A program made the position numbers and the translations under genes. The notes under the pieces are model-generated. The model did not search any database. It was given only the letters and a program-made list of their open reading frames with translations, and was not told the origin of the DNA. 64,000 nucleotides of DNA from Elysia chlorotica. Taxonomy: Eukaryota; Mollusca; Gastropoda; Plakobranchidae. Within the stretch, counting starts at the first letter, position 1; each line of letters starts with the position of its first letter. Below are positions 50,001 through 59,000 of this stretch, one piece after another. The stretch covers positions 301,654 to 365,653 of the forward strand of contig RQTK01000345.1 of the NCBI GenBank assembly GCA_003991915.1, in the 5' to 3' direction.

Positions 50001-53000
50001 GGGGAGATTAATGAGATTTTCTACCTCATCGTGTTCAGGCAGTGGCTAATAAACAACAGGGGTCAAAGCTGTTCATCTATAGGGCCTACGCATACATCAT
50101 AAGTAGATCAAAGTTATAGCAACCATTAATTTAGTATTGTCCCATGTCTCATAGCTATATTGAAATTTATTTGAAAAGTTTTTACTTCCTCCATAATCCC
50201 CCTCCATTCTGTCTGTGGTGCGCAATGGTTGTCTGAACATGTAAACTTTATATTCGCTTATGATTTGTTTCCCTTTTTTTTGTGTATAACCACATTTTGC
50301 ACCCTGATACAATGTGTATGCAACCTAACACATTTTGCACCCTAATACAATGTGTATGCAACCTGGCAGGTCCTGTACCACATGATGGATGGCTTCACGG
50401 AAATCGGTGAGTCAAACCTGCAGATCGTGGATTTTGTGACGGGCTTCGCACAATTCTTCATCGTGGTGTTTGGCGGCACCCTCATCGGCGTTGTGTACGG
50501 TCTGGTCGGCGCCTTCATCACGAAGTACACGGACCACGTGCGCGTCCTCGAGCCGCTGTTTGTCTTCGTCCTGGGATACCTGGCCTACCTGACGGCAGAG
50601 TCCATGGAGCTCTCGGGCATTCTGGCGTGAGTGGTGATTGGTCAATTTAACTGTTGGTCACTCTGGTGTGAGTGGTGATTTGTCAATCTAACTGTCAGGC
50701 ATTCTGGTGTGATTAATGATTGGTCAATCTTAGTCATTCTGGCGTGAGTGGTGATTGGTCAATTTATCTGTAGGTCACTCTGGCGTGAGTGGTGATTGGT
50801 CAATTTATCTGTAGGTCACTCTGGCGTGAGTGGTGATTGGTCAATCTAACTGTCAGGCATTCTGGTGTGATTAATGATTGGTCAATCTGGCGTGAGTGAT
50901 GATTGGTCAATTTAACTGTAGATCATTCTGGCGTGAGTGGTGATTGGTCAATTTAACTGTAGGTCATTCTGGCGTGAGTGGTGATTGGTCAATTTAACTG
51001 TATGGTCATTCTGGCGTGAGTGGTGATTGGTCAATCTAACTGTTGGTCACTCTAGTGTGAGTGGTGATTGGTCAATTTAACTGTAGATCATTCTGGCGTC
51101 AGTGGTGATTGGTCAATCTAACTGTAGGTCACTCTGGTGTGAGTGGTGATTGGTCAATCTAACTGTAGGTCATTCTGGCGTGAGTGGTGATTGGTCAATC
51201 TTAGTCATTCTGGTGTGAGTGGTGATTGGTCAAACTAAGTCATTCTGGCGTGAGTGGTGATTGGTCAATTTAACTGTAGATCATTCTGGCGTGAGTGGTG
51301 ATTGGTCAATTTAACTGTGTGTCATTCTGGCGTGAGTGGTGATTGGTCAACTTGGTCATTCTGGTGTGATTAATGATTGGTCAATCTGGCGTGAGTGATG
51401 ATTGGTCAATCTAACTGTCGATAATTCTGGCGTGAGTGGTGGTTGGTCAGTCTAATTTGGACATTTTGACTTGAGTGGTGTTTGGTCAGTCTAATTTGGA
51501 CATTTTGACTTGAGTGGTGGTTGGTCAGTCTAATTTGGACATTTTGACCCGAGTGGTGGTTGGTCAGTCTAATTTGGACATTTTGACCCGAGTGGTGGTT
51601 GGTCAGTCTAACTTGGACATTTTAGCATGAGTGGTAGTTGGTCAGTCTAATTTTGATGTGAGTGGTGGTTGGTCAGTCTAATTTGGACATTTTGACTTGA
51701 GTGGTGTTTGGTCAGTCTAATTTGGACATTTTGACTTGAGTGGTGTTTGGTCAGTCTAATTTGGACATTTTGACGTGAGTGGTGATTGGTCAGTCTAATT
51801 TTGACGTGAGTGGTGGTTGGTCAGTCTAATTTGGACATTTTGACGTGAGTGGTGAGAATCAGGCTCATGTAGTTGGCCTGAAAAATTTCTTTCTAAAAAT
51901 AAATGGGTGTGAGTGTCATAATTATCAACAGAAAAAATTTTTTTAGACTGAATGTGATTAGCGCCAAACATGCAGATTGGATTTAATTTCATCTTGTTCA
52001 CCTTGTCTGTCTATTTGTGTGACCCAGTTTGACCTTTGGCGGGATCGTGATGCGGCACTACTCGGAGCTTAACATGGCCAAAAAATCGACGACGACTGTC
52101 AAGTACTTCATGAAGATGCTGGCCAACATCTCGGAGACGATTATCTTCATGTTCCTGGGCCTCTCCACAGTGATTGACTCGCACGATTTTCGGCCGGACT
52201 TTGTTCTCTTCTCGCTGCTATTCTGCCTCGTGTTCCGAGTCACAGGTAAGGAGACCTGTCTGAAATTCGCCTTAAAGGCTTTGAACTGAATTAGTAACGT
52301 TTTTAGGAATCATGAAATTACAATGTATGAGAATGAGTTTTTAAGATCAAGAGGATATCACGAGACAGATGCCTCCCATAAAATTAGCCCACATGGTTTC
52401 AGTGATTCAACAATTCCTCACCTAGTGCAGTGGGGGTTGATATATCTCACCTAGTGCAGTGGGGGGTGATATATCTCACCTAGTGCAGTGGGGGGCGATA
52501 TATCTCACCTAGTGCAGTTGGGGTTGATATATCTCACCTAGTGCAGTGGGGGTTGATATATCTCACCTAGTGCAGTGGGGGGTGATATATCTCACCTAGT
52601 GCGGTTGGGGACGAGATATCTCACCTAGTGCAGTGGGGGGTGATATATCTCACCTAGTGCAGTGGGGGATGATATATCTCACCTAGTGCAGTGGGGGGTG
52701 ATATATCTCACCTAGTGCAGTAGGGGGTGATATATCTCACCTAGTGCGGTTGGGGACGAGATATCTCACCTAGTGCGGTGGGGGACGAGATATCTCACTT
52801 AGTGCAGTGGGGGGTGATATATCTCACCTAGTGCAGTAGGGGGGCAAGATTCCTCAAGTTGTGGAGCATGTGACTTCTAATCAGGATGTCAGGAATTCTC
52901 TATTGTCTTTGCCTTCCAACATAAGTCTCTTGGTAATATCTGATGACTGTATGATTTTTACCCTACTTACCTGAGTGACTGACTGACCACTGTACTAACT

Positions 53001-56000
53001 CTGTGAACTCTGACTGACCACTGTACTAACTCTGTGAACTCTGACTGACTGACCACTGTACTAACTCTGTGAACTCTGACTGACCACTGTACTAACTCTG
53101 TGAACTCTGACTGACTGACCACTGTACTAACTCTGTGAACTCTGACTGACTGACCACTGTACTAACTCTGTGAACTCTGACCGACATGCGACATCCAGGC
53201 GTGATGATGCTGTCCTGGCTGGTGAACCAGCGCCGGCTGATCCGGCTGTCGGCCATTGACCAGTTCATCATGTCGTACGGGGGTCTGCGGGGCGGCATCG
53301 CCTTCTGCCTGGCCCTCCTGCTCAACGCAGAGCACATCCCGGAGCGGCAGATGTTCGTTACCACGACAACGGTGATTGTCTTCTTCACCGTGTTTGTCCA
53401 GGTAAGGCTCACTCGAGGTTTTTCTTCATAGAAGATAGTGTCTGACTGTGTAGACAATAAAGCTGATGGAATAGTTAAGCTTCAAGTTTGATGCATAGAC
53501 ACACACACACAGACAGCTAGGTTGTGGCATTTGACACTTCTATGTGAATCAGTGAAAGCTTGGCTTTCATCACCATCTTCCCCTACTTCAATGTTCCAAC
53601 CGTCTTTATACATTGGGACTAAACACCACCAGGTTACGCAAGATCTCTACAGGGGGTATCGTGCTCCTTCCTCAGCCCTCTCCTTTCTTAGAGATCCAGG
53701 CTATCATCAGTGACATAACCGTTATGATGTGACTGGGAGGCTGAAAATCCTCCAAACTACTCATTGATTTCATTGCTTAACCCTTTAAAAGCATGTACAC
53801 CTATTCACAAGTTTCTTGCATGATGGATAAGGGAGGATTAAAGGATGAATGAAGGCCCGCTACCAGTGGTGGTTTGTTGGCACCCCGCAGTGCCCAGTTG
53901 GGAGGTGCTAAGCCAGTGAGGTAGCCTAGTGGAACCAGTAGTTCTTTCACAGCAAGGCAGTCATCCCGCGCGTATGGGTTAAGTTGTACTTTTTGTCATG
54001 TCCCTCAACTGATATTCAAACCTCTGACCTTTTGGTTGTCAATCCAAAACACTACCACTGCATGCGGTATAACAGATTTTTGAATAAACTATGTTAACAA
54101 TAACATCCTCAGTCAAACAGAACATGTATACTAGCCTGGGGTCATGATTCGCTATTGGCTGAAACATGACACACAGACCAGAAACTTCCGGACAATTCTC
54201 AGAAAGCTTCCTATCCCCTTGTGGAGCAAGTGTTTCAGTTTAATAGTGTTGATAGTCAACAAGTTATTGTGTTTTTTATAGGATGCTCACAGGTCTGTGC
54301 TAACCCTGTCTCTAATGCAGCGTACTGTTTCTCCCCAGGGCATCACAATCAAACCCGTGGTGAACGCGCTCAAAGTCGAGCGAGCGGAGGAGATAGACAC
54401 CTCCATGAATGAGATGATTCACAAAAGGGTAAGAGCTTTCACGTCCAAACAAGACAACAATTGATATTTGCTTATTGCTACAAAAGCTTAGTGGGGTTGA
54501 TGGCTCGCTCCTGATGCACAAGGTTTACTGCTGCTATGACTGAAGCCATGATCTTGACCCATGGAGCTTGGAAAAGTAATGGTCATAGACTGTCTGACAC
54601 AGTTGATTTAAGCTCAATCAGGAAAAGTTTTATGTAACATTATAAAGTATTAAGTTAACAAAGATTATTATATGAAACAGCCTTGCATCAGTATTGAAGA
54701 GTTAAGGAAATGGTATTATTCACAATGTCAATTTTTTGAAAAGTTGAAGTCGGTGGTTGATTTTCAGAATTCTACAATTATTGATATATACTCACAAAAT
54801 GGGCAAGATTTCTGGAACAGAAATTTTCGTTGTTATCCTGTGATCCTCTAAATTGACGCACTTGATTTAAGATAAAAATTTATTTGTCCTTTAAAGGCAC
54901 ATTTGAACTGAGCTGAGTTGCTCAGAACAATATTTAAAAACCCACTCTTTCAAACCATCAGGTCCACCTGATTTCCTTTATTTCACACTCTTATAAACTG
55001 AAGCAACAGCATGCTACCTCACAGCATACTCCCCATGAGACTCTGACCCTTTCCTTATCTCTTCCATATAATGTTCTGTTTCATGGTTATCAAATCGTGC
55101 CTCAATAACTGGTCTCGCCAGACAGAACAAACCCTTACTAAAGTCTCTCTTCGCAGTTTATTGACCACCTGATGGCCGGAGTTGAGGACATCATTGGAAA
55201 GTCTGGACACAACTCCATATTCCAGAGGTCTGTGGCAAACTTTAACCTATAACTTACCAGTCAGCAGACATTTATTACTTTGACAAATTCTCGGTGCAAG
55301 GGGCATAACTCTATTTTTGTAATACTTAAATCAAAAAATCTTAAGTAATATCTGAATCATAAAAGATAAACTGAATTTGAAGAAATGATTAAGCTGTTTA
55401 TTGATATACAACATGTTGATGAAATGTGGCATTTACTATCTCGAAAAAAAAATAAGGAGAAAAATTGTATTTTGGTCTTATTTTACTTGTTTTTGACACC
55501 TCTTTTGATTTTTAAAGATATTTTCATGGAATTGGTCAATGCACTTCGTATCACAAAGGTGTGTCTCGGGAATCAGACATCCAGAGACATTTTCAGGGTG
55601 CATGACAGTGGCAGTTTTGGTGTTTTTTGATTGGCAAATAAAACATTGCTTTTTTTTTTTCGACAAAATAATCTGGTGTGGGCTCCTCTTGTTTTGGAAG
55701 CATAGAGGTTCGTTTGCTCAGCGGCTAAGGCCATGAAAGAGTCAATAATGTAAAGTTTGAAAAAATCAATAGGATCAAAAGTCAAAAAGATCAAAACTTG
55801 GGGCTGTTCTGCAGGTATATAGCTCTACTTCAACATCAGGAAGGGTAGAGGACCAGGGGAAAGGGTTGTTTGGATCGTTTGGGGTAGGGTCAGAATCTAG
55901 ATCTAGATTATCGGCACTGTCTTCTTTCTTTTTTTCCTCCTCACCTCCCTGTTCAAACTCAATATCACTCTCCTCAGCATTTACAGGACTCTTTCTCTAC

Positions 56001-59000
56001 AAAGTCTTCTTGTGAAAATTGACTAGTCAAGCGACAGAGGAAATTAAATGCCAATTTTTTTTTTATCAGAGCTTAGAAACCATTCAACATATACAAACGT
56101 GGTAAAAATGAAACAAAACTAGAATGTTTGAGCGAGACGATGAACTCTTCTTTGTAAACGTTGAAAAATTATAAATAGGTGTTATTCTGTATTATAAAAA
56201 AGTATATGAAACAAGTTTCATACCGGGTGATAGCGAGTGGTGCGAGATAATATCATAACATGCGAAAGTAGGCGCTTCGATAAAAAAATGGGTTAATGTA
56301 AACTTTCTTTTGCGAGAAGTCTTGAATTGGAAGCAATGTCCGTCTTTCCATCAATGCACTGCAAAGTCTCAGCAAATGTGATTCTCAGCCAACTTTAATT
56401 TTTTTTCCTGTCCTGTGTCTTAATTTATGCACACTTTAAAAAAATTAAATTATCTTTTCTCCTACTTTATTTTGCTTCTTTTTTTTTTAAAATTCTGTGT
56501 GTAAAAAAATATGGAGAAAAATTTTTTAATTTGTTTTTGCTTATTTTGTGGGATTTTTTAATATCAACAGCGTCAATCTCTTTTACTGTCTTTTTAATTT
56601 TTATAATATTATCTTATTTGGCTGTTCAATTTCAGGTTTGACTACTACAACGACAAGTTCCTGAAGCCGTGGCTGCTGCGCGAGAAGCCGAGGTCGCGGG
56701 ACACGGGCATCCTGCGCACGTACACCCGACTCAACATGCAGGACGCCAAGGCTGTGGCGAAAGCGTTTCCCGTGTCGATCCCGCGCGAGCTGTCCTTCAG
56801 CAGCCTCACCGCCATGTCGCGCAGCCCGTCGGCCGCCAACATGCAGAACATGGGGTAAGTCGCGCTCGGCACTGCAGAATTAAACCTCGTAGAAATAAAA
56901 CAGGATAAAAGCTATATGCGAGATTGATTCTCGCTATAGTCTATAGAAACTTACTAACCGAGCATGTGCAGCTTGAGAGGCTGTTTACGTTTGGCAACAA
57001 ACCAATGTGAAAAAAAATTCAGGCATATTCTTTTTTATAATAGACACTGTTGAAAATGAAAGTGACCAACTTCAGGGCTTTACTTACATGTATTTAGGCT
57101 ACACATTAGCCGTAGCATTTGGTAGGCTGCCTATTTGCTAAAATATATATTATATTGCATATGATTTCAATGCGGTAATATCTTTGAAAAATCAAGCAAT
57201 ATAATATAGTTTGGTGTCATAATGTTTTCCAATAAAAGATTTGTCCAAATAAATAACAATTTTCATAGGTCTAACTTATATGACATTTTAGTTTAGATAA
57301 CTCCATGCCAGTTTTAGATCCAGCTACTGCTAATATCTAGGGCTTAAATAAGTGCTATATCTTGAGAATAAGTTGATGATTTCACATATGTTTATAGCTT
57401 GAAGGTAGGGATAACACAATTTATCTTGAACTTTTATATCCGTCTTGCAGGCGTCGAGCCACAATCGCTGTGCCCAGCAACCGAGATCTGGAGACGGTTG
57501 TGAACCTGAGCTCACTTGATCCGACCTTCCAGAAGACGATGAACGACGATTCGTCGGTGCTGCACGACGCTTTGCTGGAGCCGCGGGTCGGGGTGAGCGT
57601 AGATTGATGTTTGACTGAACCTCTGACCAGTGTGGTTGGATTATAATCATCTGAAATATGGGCTGCTTGTTTAAATCTTAACCCCGGGTGAGCGTAGATT
57701 GATGTTTGACTGAACCTCGGATCAGTGTGTTTAGATTATAATCATCTGAAATATGGGCTGCCAGTTTGAATCTTAACCCCTCATAATTATTCTTAGATAG
57801 ACAAGTTTATGTTGGTATGAATTTCCTACGGTTTATTTTAAAAAGTAAACTTGGGTTGACTAAAACTGACTCCAGGGCTGTGCACAATAGTTTGTGTGAC
57901 TGCTTTGGTCCTGAGATGAACAGTGCCTAAACGATTGTTTGATGCCCGGTTTGTACAATTTGAACTTTATGCTTGTGGTCCGCTACCTCGACACCAGTCC
58001 AGGTTCACTAAACTCGTAGGTGACCACTTCTGTCCACAGTACCACAACGAGCGTCGGCACACGCTGGCCGAGATTCACAACCAGTACGCCCCGTTCCTCT
58101 CGGCCGAGCCTGACCAGCTCAGGTTTCTCATCAACGACATTCACCGAGGCGTCGGCTTCTCCAGCAACAACAATAACAACATGGCCATCAGCAGCAGCAA
58201 CAACAACAGCAGCGGTGGTGGGCAAGTCATCGGAGTGACCAATGTTCTGGCCAGCAGCGATGCGGGCAGCTCCAGGGGGAGTAACCCAGACAGCCCTGGC
58301 CTGACCGCGGCGAAGGGCTCGGGTCTCCCGGCACTGCGGCGTCTCAACAAGAACGTGAGTTTCTCAAACTCTCACAGTCGCCTCACGAAGAAACTGTCCG
58401 ACGTGGCAGAGCTGCACCCTGATGGTGAGTTTGTTTGTTGTAGTTTTTTGGCATAATGCGATATTTCTCTGGAGTGTATATGTAGATTTTTTTTTTATGA
58501 TGTTAAATATATACATATTTAGGTATAGTTTTAAATAGGCCTAGGCCAAGTATATATATAAATATGGATGCTTAGATTTTTTTTAACAAAAAGACTGCTT
58601 AAGAATGAATCTTAGACAAACGTTTCCTAAATTTTCTGTCAATATTTTAAGGAGACGTAGTCCGTGTCTCCTGTGAGAGTTACATCCCTGTAAAGATCTG
58701 TTTGTTCCTTTCACCACCAGGTGCACATGAAGTTTCCGTCTTGCCTGCAGAAAACTCTGAGCGACGCGAAGTTATGTTTACGCTAGGACAGCCGACATCA
58801 AACAAGAAGAGCCTAGATAAAGGTGTGTTGTTCATGCCGTGTGTACATTATGTGTCAGTGAGGGTATACTTCATGGGTCTGCGTCAGGAGCTAGCATGTA
58901 GCTAGCGTGCTGTGTTTTTGTCACAAAGTATCGTTAAAAACCATCATTAATTTGCTGTTCCTGTTCTTTTTGAATTAACCCTTTGTTGTTGTGCAGAGAA

